A stretch of 64,000 nucleotides of DNA from Acidobacterium capsulatum ATCC 51196 (GTDB taxonomy: Bacteria; Acidobacteriota; Terriglobia; Terriglobales; Acidobacteriaceae): the NCBI RefSeq assembly GCF_000022565.1, contig NC_012483.1, forward strand, positions 2,232,001-2,296,000, written 5' to 3'. Position 1 is the first letter of the stretch; each line of letters begins with the position of its first letter. This document shows positions 25,761 through 34,445 of the stretch, in pieces. The notes beneath the pieces are model-generated. The model ran no database searches. It worked only from the letters and a program-made list of their open reading frames with translations, and was not told the DNA's origin. The position numbers and the translations under genes were made by a program.

Positions 25761-27800
25761 CTACCAGATATGCACCCGCTGATCGGGCCGTAGATACAGC
25801 TTGTCGCCCGGCTTCACATCGAATGCCTTGTACCAGCCATTGATGTTGCGCACCGTCTCTGCCCGGTACTGCGCCGGTGCGTGCGGATCATTCACAATCT
25901 GCGCCCGCAAAGCTGCCGGACGCACTTTTTCCGCCCAGTTCTGCGCAAATGCAAGGAAGAACTGCTGGTCGCCCGTCAGCCCATCGACTACCGGAGCCTT
26001 CTTGCCGTGCAGCGAGAGGTGATAGGCCTCATAGGCATCCGACAACCCCGCCACATCGGCAATGTCTTCATCTATGGTCTGCTTGCCGTTCACGTGTACA
26101 CCGGGGAAGGGCGAGTACTGGTCATATTGCCGCGCCAGCGCCGCTGTCACAGCCTCAAAATGCGCATGATCTTCGGGAGTCCACCAGTTGCGCACTTGGC
26201 CTTCGGCATCAAAGGTTGAGCCCTCAGCGTCGAAGGTGTGCGAAATCTCATGGCCAATCACCGAGCCAATCGCGCCGTAGTTGAAGGCATCCGGCGCCTT
26301 GGGGTCGTAGAACGGTGGCTGCAGAATAGCGGCCGGAAAGTTCAGCGCGTTATCCAGAGGCAGGTTGACTGCGTTCACCGTCTGCGGCTCCATGCACCAC
26401 TCGCGGCGATTGACTGGCTGGCCAATGCGTGACAGCTCGTAACGGTAATGGAAGAGCCGCGCCCGCATCAGATTGCCCATCAGGTCTTCGGCCTTGATCT
26501 CAAGGCCGGCATAGCTCTCCCACGAGTCCGGATAGCCTACGCTCACCTTGAGGCTATCGAGCTTCTTGATGGCTTCTTTCTTCGTTGAAGGTGCAAGCCA
26601 GGTATTGGCCTCCAGCCGCTTGTGATAGGTAGCAATCAGGTTCGCCACCAGTGCCTGTACCTTGGCTTTTTCCTGTGCGGAGAAATATCGCTTGGCATAA
26701 ATCTGCCCCACGGCATCGCCCAACACATCGTTCACCAGCATCACGCCGCGATGATCGCGGGGCCGCTGCTGCTCTGCTCCATTCAGAGTTTTGCCAAAGA
26801 AGTCGAACTCCGCCTCTGCCATCTTCGACGGCAGACCGCTCGCATTCTGTTCGATCAGGTGATAGCGCAGCCAGTCCTTCCATGCATCGAGCGGAGTGCC
26901 TGCCACCAGCGCCGCCTCTCCCGTAAACGCGGACGGCTCCCAGACGATGAATGACTTCTGATGCGCCAGACCCGCCGCCTCAAAGTACGTCTTCCAGTCC
27001 AGCCCCGGAGCCTTGGCGGCAAACTCCGCCTGCGTCCACGGGTTGTTTGCCTTATGGATATCCTCGTTTTCTTCGAGTGACCAATGCGTCTTCGCAAGGG
27101 CCAGCTCGAGCCGGTACACACGGGCCGCGCGTTCGGGAGCGTGATCAAATCCCGCCAGTTCAAACATGGTGGCGATGTGCTTCTGGTACGCCATACGAAT
27201 CTGCTGCATGTGCGCCGAAGAGTCCAGGTAGTACGCGCGGTTCGGCAGGACCAGTCCGCCCTGCAGCAGGTAAGCCGTGTAATGGTTCGGATCGTTAAAG
27301 TCCGGAGCAACCCACAGTCCAAACAAGTTCAGAGTGTGAAAGTTCGTATCGTTCAGCGCGTCCACGTCCGCACGCAGCGTCTCGCCCAGCACGCGCGCCA
27401 GGTCCTTGCGCGAATGAATTGCATCAATCTGCCGCATCCTCGGCTGCAGCGGCTTTAATCCTTCCGCATCGATGGCCTGCGTGTCCATGTAGGAGTGGTA
27501 CAAATCAGCGATCATGCGCTCGTTCGTAGCGGGCGCGGTGTTGGCCTTCTCTGCGTTCTCGATGATGCTCTTCACCCGTTTATCGGTGCGGTCCGCAACG
27601 ATGGAGAAACCACCGACCGCTACGCGATCCGGCGGAATCACGGTGTGCTTCAGCCACTCACCGTTGGCATACTCGTAAAAATTGTTGCCCGGCTTCACCG
27701 AATGATCGATGTGATCGACCGCTACGCCATGGCTCTGCGCCAGCAGGCCGCTCGGCGCGCAAAGAAGAAGAGAAACCGCCAAACTTTGCAGAAACTTCAT
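25761..27800 (-). CDS. Secreted M13 family zinc metallopeptidase (neprilysin/PepO-like)
   Basis: 679 residues. The signal peptide MKFLQSLAVSLLLCAPSGLL supports the ATG at 27800 over the upstream one at 27872. The M13 N-terminal domain begins 'VKPGNNFYEYANGEWLKH'. The zinc site is HEISH (H517, E518, H521) with the third ligand in 'DEDIADVAGLSDAY'. 'NAVNLPLDNALNFPAAILQP' is the substrate-binding segment before the active site. The C-terminus 'PGDKLYLRPDQRVHIW' is standard for the family. Expected periplasmic or extracellular oligopeptidase. Confidence 0.94.
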   Translation of the reverse strand: MKFLQSLAVSLLLCAPSGLLAQSHGVAVDHIDHSVKPGNNFYEYANGEWLKHTVIPPDRVAVGGFSIVADRTDKRVKSIIENAEKANTAPATNERMIADLYHSYMDTQAIDAEGLKPLQPRMRQIDAIHSRKDLARVLGETLRADVDALNDTNFHTLNLFGLWVAPDFNDPNHYTAYLLQGGLVLPNRAYYLDSSAHMQQIRMAYQKHIATMFELAGFDHAPERAARVYRLELALAKTHWSLEENEDIHKANNPWTQAEFAAKAPGLDWKTYFEAAGLAHQKSFIVWEPSAFTGEAALVAGTPLDAWKDWLRYHLIEQNASGLPSKMAEAEFDFFGKTLNGAEQQRPRDHRGVMLVNDVLGDAVGQIYAKRYFSAQEKAKVQALVANLIATYHKRLEANTWLAPSTKKEAIKKLDSLKVSVGYPDSWESYAGLEIKAEDLMGNLMRARLFHYRYELSRIGQPVNRREWCMEPQTVNAVNLPLDNALNFPAAILQPPFYDPKAPDAFNYGAIGSVIGHEISHTFDAEGSTFDAEGQVRNWWTPEDHAHFEAVTAALARQYDQYSPFPGVHVNGKQTIDEDIADVAGLSDAYEAYHLSLHGKKAPVVDGLTGDQQFFLAFAQNWAEKVRPAALRAQIVNDPHAPAQYRAETVRNINGWYKAFDVKPGDKLYLRPDQRVHIW

Positions 27801-27884
27801 GAGCAGATTGTTCCACATACGAAGATTCGCGGGCGAGCCGGAGAAACCCCGAAAAAGCAGGGCAAATTTCATGCCAAAACACGA

Positions 27885-27915
27885 AAAGACCGCCCGGCAA
27901 CAGGGCGGCCTTTTC
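27885..27915. terminator. Strong symmetric hairpin in the M13 peptidase leader
   Basis: AAAAGACCGCCC and GGGCGG-CCTTTTC arms enclose about 7 bases. On the minus strand the stem is followed by TCTTTTCG, and on the plus strand by TTTTCTTTTA, so it has terminator character in both directions. No plus-strand gene reads into it; on the minus strand it lies between the DUF6599-like gene and the peptidase. Confidence 0.55.
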
Positions 27916-28150
27916 TTTTAGGGAGAATAGTTCCAACGGAGGCAAAGCCATCAGAACTTTCTGGCGAAATACTATGTTTGGGCAAAACCAGTGTCAAGGC
28001 AAAATACCCTCGCCTGCAACCATTTTATTTATCAACAAGTTACAAAGCTACCTTCCAGGACATGGCTGAATCATTATTTCTCCTTTTATTCGCCACTGGT
28101 CCCGCCACCTGCCCCCTAGCCCCCTCAAAGGACACCGCTTATCCCTTACC

Positions 28151-28210
28151 TTGCACCAATGACGGTGCAATCAGGCCAGACGGACCGTCAACCTGGAACC
28201 CAGCCAGGTT
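28151..28210 (-). terminator. Two small hairpins after the DUF6599-like gene
   Basis: TTGCACC/GGTGCAA (28151-28157 with 28164-28170) and AACCTGG/CCAGGTT (28190-28196 with 28204-28210) are perfect 7-bp stems just downstream of the minus-strand stop at 28222. There is no strong U-run, so this is a weak terminator call. Confidence 0.35.
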
Positions 28211-28221
28211 CCCTGGCCGGT

Positions 28222-29394
28222 CTACTTGTCGTTGATGTTCAGGGCGATGAACTCTTCGTCGTGCAGGCTGGATGCCGGCTTGCCGCGCATCACTCGATAG
28301 ATGGCGCGCCCGCCGCCCAGAAACAGCCCCAGCAGAATCGAAGCTCCGCCCAAAATCACTGTGAGCAGAGCCACCGAGGTGAGCATCTGCGCAGTCTTGG
28401 CAATTTCGCTGACCTTGGGCTTCAACCGGTCCATCGCGATGTGCTCGCGAAATTGCACCTGTGCCAACAGCGCCTTTGCCTGAGCCGGCGTAAACCCTCC
28501 GCTGGTCACGGCCACACGGGTTCCGGCGCGCTTGACCAGCAGCGCTCCCGGCGTGCCTTTCACTGCGCCCTGCTGCAGCGCTCCGGCAATCGCCGCCATG
28601 CGGGCATCGGCAATCTGGGGGGTAGGGTAGGCAAGCAGCGTGAGCGTGCCCTTGCCATATTGCGCAGTGACCGCTTCAGCATCCTGATCAAAGTGAATCA
28701 GCTCCGGCGGCAGCACGCCGCCCTCCAGTTGATACGCCGCAGGGCCGATCGCATAGCGCAGACTTGCAACATCGAGCCCCTCCTGCGGCAACTGCTCCGG
28801 CAGTCCTGGCGGAACTCCGGCTGACCCCGCCGCTGACGACAATGCCATGTCCAACTGCATCATCGCCGCCTTCTCGCCAGGCAGCCCGGACGCGAAGGCC
28901 GCTTCCACCAGCAGGTTGCCCTTCCACAGCAGCCATACGTCACCGCTCCGGGCTCCGTTGTACTGCGTTGCGGGGATAAACAGTCTTGGACGCCGCCCAT
29001 CTTTACCGGGCTTGCTTAGCCTGGCCGTTGCGTAACGTTCCGCCGCAATCTGTTCTGGCTGCATGCCCGGAGCATGAAGAAGCGTGAATGCGCCATAGGC
29101 GCCGGTGGCATCAGGGAACTGAAAAGCCGATACCGTGACCTTCGCTCCAGCACGTACATAGCTGGCCTGGCTGCCGGTCTGAAAGCCGAATTCTCTCCAC
29201 GCGGCATCGTCCTGCACTTCAGGAGTTGCCTGCTGCACGACGCCCCGTTTCCACGAACCAAAGCTGGCAGGCAGAATGAGGGGGGGATTCGCCGCCTGAG
29301 GGAGCGAAGAAGAAGTCGTTGCCGAAGGAGTAGCTCCAGGAACAACCCCCACGAAAGACCCCAGAGTCAGCACGCCAATCAATCGAAAAAACAT
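28222..29394 (-). CDS. Secreted, C-terminally anchored DUF6599-like protein
   Basis: 390 residues from the ATG at 29394. Signal peptide 'MFFRLIGVLTLGSFVGVVPG'. Two related halves carry 'SWKRGVVQQATPEV...FGFQTG' with 'YGAFTLLHAPG', and later 'FDQDAEAVTAQYGKGTLTLL'. A transmembrane helix near the C-terminus (about 335-358, LTSVALLTVILGGASILLGL) precedes a short cytoplasmic tail. This matches a conserved acidobacterial family of unknown function. The upstream region (29395-29650) is AT-rich and shared with a divergent gene. Confidence 0.7.
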   Translation of the reverse strand: MFFRLIGVLTLGSFVGVVPGATPSATTSSSLPQAANPPLILPASFGSWKRGVVQQATPEVQDDAAWREFGFQTGSQASYVRAGAKVTVSAFQFPDATGAYGAFTLLHAPGMQPEQIAAERYATARLSKPGKDGRRPRLFIPATQYNGARSGDVWLLWKGNLLVEAAFASGLPGEKAAMMQLDMALSSAAGSAGVPPGLPEQLPQEGLDVASLRYAIGPAAYQLEGGVLPPELIHFDQDAEAVTAQYGKGTLTLLAYPTPQIADARMAAIAGALQQGAVKGTPGALLVKRAGTRVAVTSGGFTPAQAKALLAQVQFREHIAMDRLKPKVSEIAKTAQMLTSVALLTVILGGASILLGLFLGGGRAIYRVMRGKPASSLHDEEFIALNINDK

Positions 29395-29463
29395 AGCTTT
29401 ACATCTGGAGAGTACCACTCGCCATCTGCACGCGAGCGACACCGGGTGAGATGGCTGGGTTTT

Positions 29464-29479
29464 GCGTCATTTATGACGC
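29464..29479. promoter_or_regulatory. Perfect-arm palindrome in a divergent promoter region
   Basis: GCGTCAT-TT-ATGACGC has seven-base arms with a two-base centre, lying in the AT-rich intergenic stretch between divergent genes at 29394 (minus) and 29651 (plus). It has the size of a dimeric repressor site. The binding protein is unknown. Confidence 0.4.
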
Positions 29480-29650
29480 TGAAATTAAAAAGATGAATTT
29501 AGTCTGAATTCGGCTTCAATCCTGAAGCTCTTCTTAATAAATTCCTTCCTTTTCAAGAGGCTGTAACAATGTGTTGAACCTTCATTCACCAGAGAGGCCG
29601 CCGCCTTTCTCATACTGCGACTAAGCAGACAACTCTGCCGGAATAGTGCG

Positions 29651-30031
29651 GTGAAAAGGCTTCGACTCCCATCTCGATGGCAGCTCCCCAGGCTGGAGTA
29701 TCTGCTCCTGGCTCTGCTTGTTCTTTGTTGGGGAACGCAATTCAAAGCCTCTCTCTACCAGGCTGCCTCCCACGGCCGGCGTGTTCCCGTTGCCAAGCTG
29801 CTTTCTGATACAGAAGGCAGTGAGACCATGCGGACAGCCCTGGCCGCACCTGACGTGCTGGCTCGGACCGGCTTCATGGGTACATTCCACGCAACCGCAT
29901 TGCCCGCATCTCTTCCGGAGCTCGTTCTGGCAGCCGCTGTGCCCTTCGATTCGCCCCATCCTGACTGGCAACTTCTCGCCCAGCGGGATTCCCTCGGCCA
30001 CTTCTTCCACCGGCCACCTCCCACGCTCTAA
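29651..30031 (+). CDS. Short exported or membrane-anchored protein upstream of a TonB-dependent receptor
   Basis: 126 residues from a GTG at 29651. The N-terminus is basic and then hydrophobic (LEYLLLALLVLCWGTQF), giving a signal anchor or signal peptide. The remainder is hydrophilic with no family signature; it ends 'HFFHRPPPTL'. It ends 193 bases before the receptor start on the same strand and may share its transcript. An overlapping minus-strand frame (29621-30094) looks like a shadow, since the plus frame has the membrane-helix pattern expected of a real protein. Confidence 0.5.
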   Translation: MKRLRLPSRWQLPRLEYLLLALLVLCWGTQFKASLYQAASHGRRVPVAKLLSDTEGSETMRTALAAPDVLARTGFMGTFHATALPASLPELVLAAAVPFDSPHPDWQLLAQRDSLGHFFHRPPPTL

Positions 30032-30224
30032 GCCGAGCCGCGCATTCACGCACCCGGGCGCATACTCCGTCAGGCGCGCATGCGGCTCTCTCATGTTCTG
30101 CCTTCAGGCGCACTCCGCTCACCTCAAGGCGAACCACCGCTCCTCTGATCCATTGCATTGGGCCCAGCGATCAGGAAAAGCGGAAGCACTTCACAAAGCA
30201 CCAACAATTTTCGGAGGAACCAAC

Positions 30225-32921
30225 TTGCGTCGATCTCTGACTCTCATTCTCGCGATAGCATCTCTGGGCTTCTCGCCCAGTTCTCATGCTCTTGCGGCAT
30301 CCGCTGCCGCGCGGCAGTACGCTACTGTCACGATTCACGGCAAGATTACCGACCCATCCGGCGCCGTGATTCCGGGCGCGGCGGTCTCGTTGACCGACCT
30401 GACCAGCAACACCGTGCTCAGCACGATCTCCGGCGCCGATGGAAGCTATGAATTCAGCGGCGTGGTCGCGCACAATCAACTGCTGACGATCGTCAAGTCA
30501 GGCTTTGAAACCTATTCGCAGCAGATCGCCCCGGCTACCCAATCCACTGCGGATGTCACGATGAAGCTCGCGGCCCTCTCGCAGAGCGTCACTGTCCGCG
30601 GCACCATCAATCCTGAAGCCACGCCGGTGCCCACGCGCGGTCAGGTCATGCTCATGCCCGGCACGGTACGCGTGATTGACCGCAAGGAAATTGAGGCCAG
30701 CGGCCCCGTTGCGGGCGGCGCACAGATGGTGCAATCGACTCCTGGCGCCAACGTCATGGGCTACGGCCAGACCGGCTCGACCAAGTACACCATCATCCTC
30801 AACGGCATTCAGCAAGGCTGGGCAGGCGAAGCCACCAGCTTTACCGGACCCGGCTCGCTCGGCATCACCTTTGACGGCGTGCCTGTCGCCGATCCGGCCA
30901 CCGGTCTCTGGCAGTCGGCCACCATGCCCCAGAACCTGGTCATGCAGAATCTTCAGGTCACTTATGGCCCGGGCCAGCCCATGAATCGCTGGTATACCGA
31001 CATCGGTGGGCGCGTGGACTTCGTTCCCGTGCAGCCCACCGTTGGTCATCACCTCAGCGTTGAGGGCACCCAGGGTCCCGAAGGCCAGCAGAATTTCGCC
31101 TTCGTCGGCAATACCGGCCAGATCGGCGGATGGTCCACCGTCATCGGCGGCGGCCTTGGCCGCGGGGACAGCTACCTCCAGGGTCCTGACGGCTTTGGCA
31201 ATCACTCCAAGAACGGTTCCATCTTCGGCAAGACACTCAAGACCTTCTCGCGCGGCAGCCTTGCCTTTGGCGCCTTCTACTCCAAGGCCGGAGGCTATCG
31301 CCCCACCGTCATTCCCACCACGGACATCGGCCTGACGATTCCCGGAACCACCACGCACTTCAGCCAGGCCACCAGCGGCTACTACACCGTTCTGCCCTTC
31401 GCAGACTACAACAAGTACGACACCAACGAGATGGCCATGGTCTATGCGCGTGAGCACTTCCAGGTCAGCCGCAGCATGTCCTTCCAGAACCTCACCTGGT
31501 ACACCCACATTCGCCGCTTCCATCACCGCACGGCCGATGCTCTCAGCGGCGGCCCCCAGGTGGATGAGTGGAACAATCCCCACAGCAACATCTTTGGCGA
31601 AAAGATCAACGTGTCACAGGTGCTGCCCTACAACACCATCAACTTTGGCGGATACTTCATCCACGAGCTTTACAACACCCGCAACATTTTCTTTAACCCC
31701 AATGACGGTGCCAGTGGCCAGAATCAGGTGGTCGGTTTCGGCTCCAAATTCCGCTCCGGATACTTCGATCAGAACAACGTCACCTTCTATGCGCAGGACG
31801 ACTTCCACCCCATCCCGCAGATTCACATCATTCCGGGCGTCCGCGTAGACGGCTTCAATACCAACTACAGCGATCAGGCCTTCCGGGATTTCACCTTCGC
31901 GGCCGGCGTAACTCCCTCCACCCACTGCTCGCTGTATCCCACCACGGCCGATCCTCTCAAAAACATTCTGGGAACACCGAATGCGACAGACCAGGGTTCC
32001 CTCTGCTCCTCACACGAAAGCCGCTCTGCTGTAGAACCTTCGATCGACGTCACCGTGACCCCGAAGCACTGGCTCACGCTGTATGGAGGTTATGACACCA
32101 CCTATCGCTCGCCTTCCTTCGGTGGCGGCGGCGGTCTCTTCCAGAAGGTGAACCCCAAGTACTACATCCTGGCCGAAGGCAAGTATGCGCAGATCGGCGG
32201 CAAGATTCACTTCGTGAACGCACCCGTACTTCACAACTTCATTGCCGGCATCAACTACTACCACAACACCTACAGCAACCAGGAAATCGACGTCGAAACA
32301 GCGCTTGGCGTGGAACTCACCAGCGGCGGCACCTCTGAGTATCACGGTGTAGACGCCTTCCTCGATGCCGACCCCACCTCGCAACTGCACTTCTTCGTCA
32401 ACTTCGCAGGCGAAGCCTCCAGCTTCACCACTTACGTCACCGGCGGTACGCTCGCTGTGTGCGGCAAGACATCCAACCCCGCCGGAATAGCAGCAGGCTG
32501 CCAATACTTCAACAATCTGCCGGTTTCCTATATTCCCAACTACACCTTCAACACCGGTATTTACTACGCCATCCAGCACCACGGCCGCGAGATCATCGAG
32601 CCGCGCCTCTGGCTCACCAGTACGGGTTCGCAGCATCTCTGGTCGAACCAGACTGGTATGCCTGACAAGACCACCATGCCCTCATACACCACCCTGAATC
32701 TGGGCTTCAACGCTCCCATCACCTTCCACAAGCAATCTTTCAATCTCAAGCTGGATGCCATGAACGTGGCGAACTCGAAGTACAACCAGTATGAGTACAT
32801 CTCCAGCGGCGGCTATTTCGCCTCCATAGCACCGGATCCGAACAATCCGCCTGCGAACTACATCAACGCCTATCCCGGAGCCCCGGCCTCGGTCTACGGC
32901 ACCATCAGCTACCAGTTCTGA
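30225..32921 (+). CDS. TonB-dependent outer-membrane receptor with N-terminal CarboxypepD_reg domain
   Basis: 898 residues from a TTG at 30225, which has GGAGGA six bases upstream; the open frame extending upstream to 29718 lacks a signal and overlaps another gene. A signal peptide (about 1-24) leads to a carboxypeptidase-regulatory-like domain (about 33-115: 'GKITDPSGAVIPGAAVSLTD'). The plug domain follows (about 150-255: 'VRVIDRKEIEAS', 'YTIILNGIQQGW', 'GITFDGVPVADPATG'). A beta-barrel runs to the C-terminal aromatic residue (YGTISYQF). No SusD-like partner is present, and the ligand is unknown. An intrinsic terminator follows. Confidence 0.92.
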   Translation: MRRSLTLILAIASLGFSPSSHALAASAAARQYATVTIHGKITDPSGAVIPGAAVSLTDLTSNTVLSTISGADGSYEFSGVVAHNQLLTIVKSGFETYSQQIAPATQSTADVTMKLAALSQSVTVRGTINPEATPVPTRGQVMLMPGTVRVIDRKEIEASGPVAGGAQMVQSTPGANVMGYGQTGSTKYTIILNGIQQGWAGEATSFTGPGSLGITFDGVPVADPATGLWQSATMPQNLVMQNLQVTYGPGQPMNRWYTDIGGRVDFVPVQPTVGHHLSVEGTQGPEGQQNFAFVGNTGQIGGWSTVIGGGLGRGDSYLQGPDGFGNHSKNGSIFGKTLKTFSRGSLAFGAFYSKAGGYRPTVIPTTDIGLTIPGTTTHFSQATSGYYTVLPFADYNKYDTNEMAMVYAREHFQVSRSMSFQNLTWYTHIRRFHHRTADALSGGPQVDEWNNPHSNIFGEKINVSQVLPYNTINFGGYFIHELYNTRNIFFNPNDGASGQNQVVGFGSKFRSGYFDQNNVTFYAQDDFHPIPQIHIIPGVRVDGFNTNYSDQAFRDFTFAAGVTPSTHCSLYPTTADPLKNILGTPNATDQGSLCSSHESRSAVEPSIDVTVTPKHWLTLYGGYDTTYRSPSFGGGGGLFQKVNPKYYILAEGKYAQIGGKIHFVNAPVLHNFIAGINYYHNTYSNQEIDVETALGVELTSGGTSEYHGVDAFLDADPTSQLHFFVNFAGEASSFTTYVTGGTLAVCGKTSNPAGIAAGCQYFNNLPVSYIPNYTFNTGIYYAIQHHGREIIEPRLWLTSTGSQHLWSNQTGMPDKTTMPSYTTLNLGFNAPITFHKQSFNLKLDAMNVANSKYNQYEYISSGGYFASIAPDPNNPPANYINAYPGAPASVYGTISYQF

Positions 32922-33051
32922 TCGTTCTCTTCAGGACGGCAGAGCGTACAGCGAGGGCGCAGGCCTAAGGCTGTAGCCGCGATTGAAACAGGCTTCTCCG
33001 AAGACCGCCAGGTCTTACGGGAAGAAAGAGAAAACAGGAAGTGCCTCTCTT

Positions 33052-33082
33052 GGCGCCAGCTCAGGCTGGCGCCGATTTTTTT
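33052..33082 (+). terminator. Intrinsic terminator of the TonB-dependent receptor
   Basis: GGCGCCAGC and GCTGGCGCC pair perfectly around a TCAG loop and are followed within two bases by seven T residues. It is the clearest rho-independent terminator in the window, 130 bases past the receptor stop. A smaller AAGACC/GGTCTT hairpin precedes it at 33001-33016. Confidence 0.9.
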
Positions 33083-33211
33083 GTCTCGAAGGCATTAGGC
33101 TTGAAGCGCCGCCGGAAAAGAACAATTCTCATTTCCTGGCAGATGGCCCGCGGGGGCACAAAAGGGGCATCCCGACGCACGTCTTGCACGAGCCGGAACA
33201 GAGTCTGATAT

Positions 33212-34114
33212 CTATTTGGAAGAAGAGCTGCGGCGGGCGACGATCTTGAGCTTTTCTCTGTCAAGAAGTTTGCGAATTTGCAGACGCGCATGATTGTGCC
33301 AGGGGCCGTGGGGATCGAGCTTGATGTAAGCCGTCCAGTGGCGCAACGCCTGCCGCCGCTCACCCTGCCGCTCGTAGGCAAGCGCCAGATTGTAGTGGGC
33401 ATCAGCATAACGCGGCACGAGACGAATCGCGGCCTGGTAAGCCTCGATCGCTTCCGTCATGCGCTGCAATTCGTCCAGCACGTTTCCTAGGTCAAAGAAT
33501 GCCAGCGCATAATTCGGGTCTGCTTCGGTCGCGCCCCGGTAGAGCCGCTCCGCGCGGGCATAATCCTTGCGGTGGTAATAGATCGTTCCCAGGTTAATCG
33601 CCGACGGTGCGTGACCGGGGGCCTGCGCCAGAATCGCCTCATACAGCGCGACTGCTTCGTCGATGTTGCCGGCCTCTTCACACTGTACCGCCTCAAGAAA
33701 CGCCGCCGGCGTATGGGGCGCTGGCTCACGGCGAAAGCGATGACCATCTTCGCGGGCCACATCGGCACCATGCTCAAAGTCAAACAGGAGCTGCCCGCCA
33801 ATCGGGTCCATCAGCGTGCCGGAGTGCCGAAACACCACACGGGCACCATCGCGCGCCGTACCCGCCTCCAACAGCGGATTGCTCATGCCCGAAGCCTGCT
33901 GCATCGCCTGAATGCTGGCGCGAATATGCGACGCGGAGAGGCGCGTGGAGCAAAGGTCGCGTAGCTTGCGCAACTGCACAAGATGCTCAAAACTGTACGT
34001 CTCAATGTGAGGGAAGATGCCCGCGCGTTCCCAAGCGCGCAGTTGCTGCGCGTGAATGCGGAGGATGCGAAGAATATCTCGACGCGTGTACGAGTTGACG
34101 ATGACTTCGCTCAC
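33212..34114 (-). CDS. MerR-type HTH domain fused to tetratricopeptide repeats
   Basis: About 300 residues from the GTG at 34114 (an ATG at 34162 would add 16 residues). The N-terminus is a MerR-like winged helix ('YTRRDILRILRIHAQQLRAW', 'ETYSFEHLVQLRKLRDLC', 'RLSASHIRASIQAM'). It is followed by a linker and about four TPRs (roughly 125-270: 'DEAVALYEAILAQAPGHAPS', 'GTIYYHRKDYARAERLYRGA', 'DLGNVLDELQRMTEAIEAYQ', 'NLALAYERQGERRQALRHW'). This suggests a DNA-bound regulator that recruits or senses a protein partner. It lies downstream of tRNA-Thr on the same strand. Target genes are unknown. Confidence 0.85.
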   Translation of the reverse strand: MSEVIVNSYTRRDILRILRIHAQQLRAWERAGIFPHIETYSFEHLVQLRKLRDLCSTRLSASHIRASIQAMQQASGMSNPLLEAGTARDGARVVFRHSGTLMDPIGGQLLFDFEHGADVAREDGHRFRREPAPHTPAAFLEAVQCEEAGNIDEAVALYEAILAQAPGHAPSAINLGTIYYHRKDYARAERLYRGATEADPNYALAFFDLGNVLDELQRMTEAIEAYQAAIRLVPRYADAHYNLALAYERQGERRQALRHWTAYIKLDPHGPWHNHARLQIRKLLDREKLKIVARRSSSSK

Positions 34115-34220
34115 TGCCGCGATTATCCAAGCACCTCTGCCACAAGGACAAGTAGCGTGCAATAAAAATCGTGGATAAGTGGGTACTAAACTTGATTCTT
34201 TTTGAGGAGGGGAAATCGGC

Positions 34221-34296
34221 TGGAGCCGACGACCGGACTTGAACCGGTGACCTGCCGATTACGAATCGGCTGCTCTACCAACTGAGCTACGTCGGC
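34221..34296 (-). tRNA. tRNA-Thr (anticodon CGT)
   Basis: Complete cloverleaf on the minus strand. The 7-bp acceptor pairs GCCGACG with CGTCGGC. The D-arm is GCTCAGTTGGTAGAGC. The anticodon stem CCGAT/ATCGG has loop TCGTA around CGT, and the T-arm is ACCGG-TTCAAGT-CCGGT. The 3' CCA is encoded in the DNA (34221-34223). CGT reads ACG threonine codons. It is located between fabD and the MerR-TPR gene, and a plausible -10-like TAAAAT lies about 10 bases upstream. Confidence 0.97.
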
Positions 34297-34401
34297 CTCT
34301 TTGAGCATTTTACTTGAAGCCGAGGAGATTGTGGGGGTTCCGGGCCGGTGGTTTTCCTGTCCATCGTACAAAAAGGCACGATGAACGGGCACGCGTTCCT
34401 T

Positions 34402-34435
34402 GGTGCCCACGTCCGGATACACAGACGTGGGCACC
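34402..34435. repeat. 12-bp-stem palindrome between fabD and tRNA-Thr
   Basis: GGTGCCCACGTC at 34402-34413 and its perfect complement at 34424-34435 surround a 10-base loop, 10 bases beyond the fabD stop. There is no U-run. The 'ACGTGGGCACC' arm resembles intergenic REP-like elements of acidobacteria (recalled, not searched) and could double as a fabD transcript end. Confidence 0.45.
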
Positions 34436-34445
34436 CTTATGAGAC

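Larger units (their letters stand above)
27801..28221. other. Gene-free region upstream of the M13 peptidase, with hairpins
   Basis: 421 bases without a supportable gene. From right to left on the minus strand it holds two small hairpins just after the 28222 stop, an AT-rich stretch around 27960-28080, and a strong GC hairpin at 27885-27915 about 85 bases upstream of the peptidase start. The peptidase promoter probably lies in the AT-rich part, which would put the strong hairpin in the 5' leader. No tRNA, repeat or known riboswitch pattern was recognised. Confidence 0.5.

Noticed and set aside
29718-30224. 169-residue upstream extension of the TonB-dependent receptor
   Set aside because: No signal peptide, overlaps another gene, and the TTG at 30225 has a perfect RBS and a signal peptide directly after it.
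30498-31583. 361-residue minus-strand frame inside the TonB-dependent receptor
   Set aside because: Gly/Ala/Val-rich shadow of the receptor frame, no motif.
34186-34434. 82-residue minus-strand frame across tRNA-Thr
   Set aside because: The translated 'DVAQLVEQPIRNRQVTGSSPV' is the known artefact of reading through a tRNA; the cloverleaf explains the sequence.
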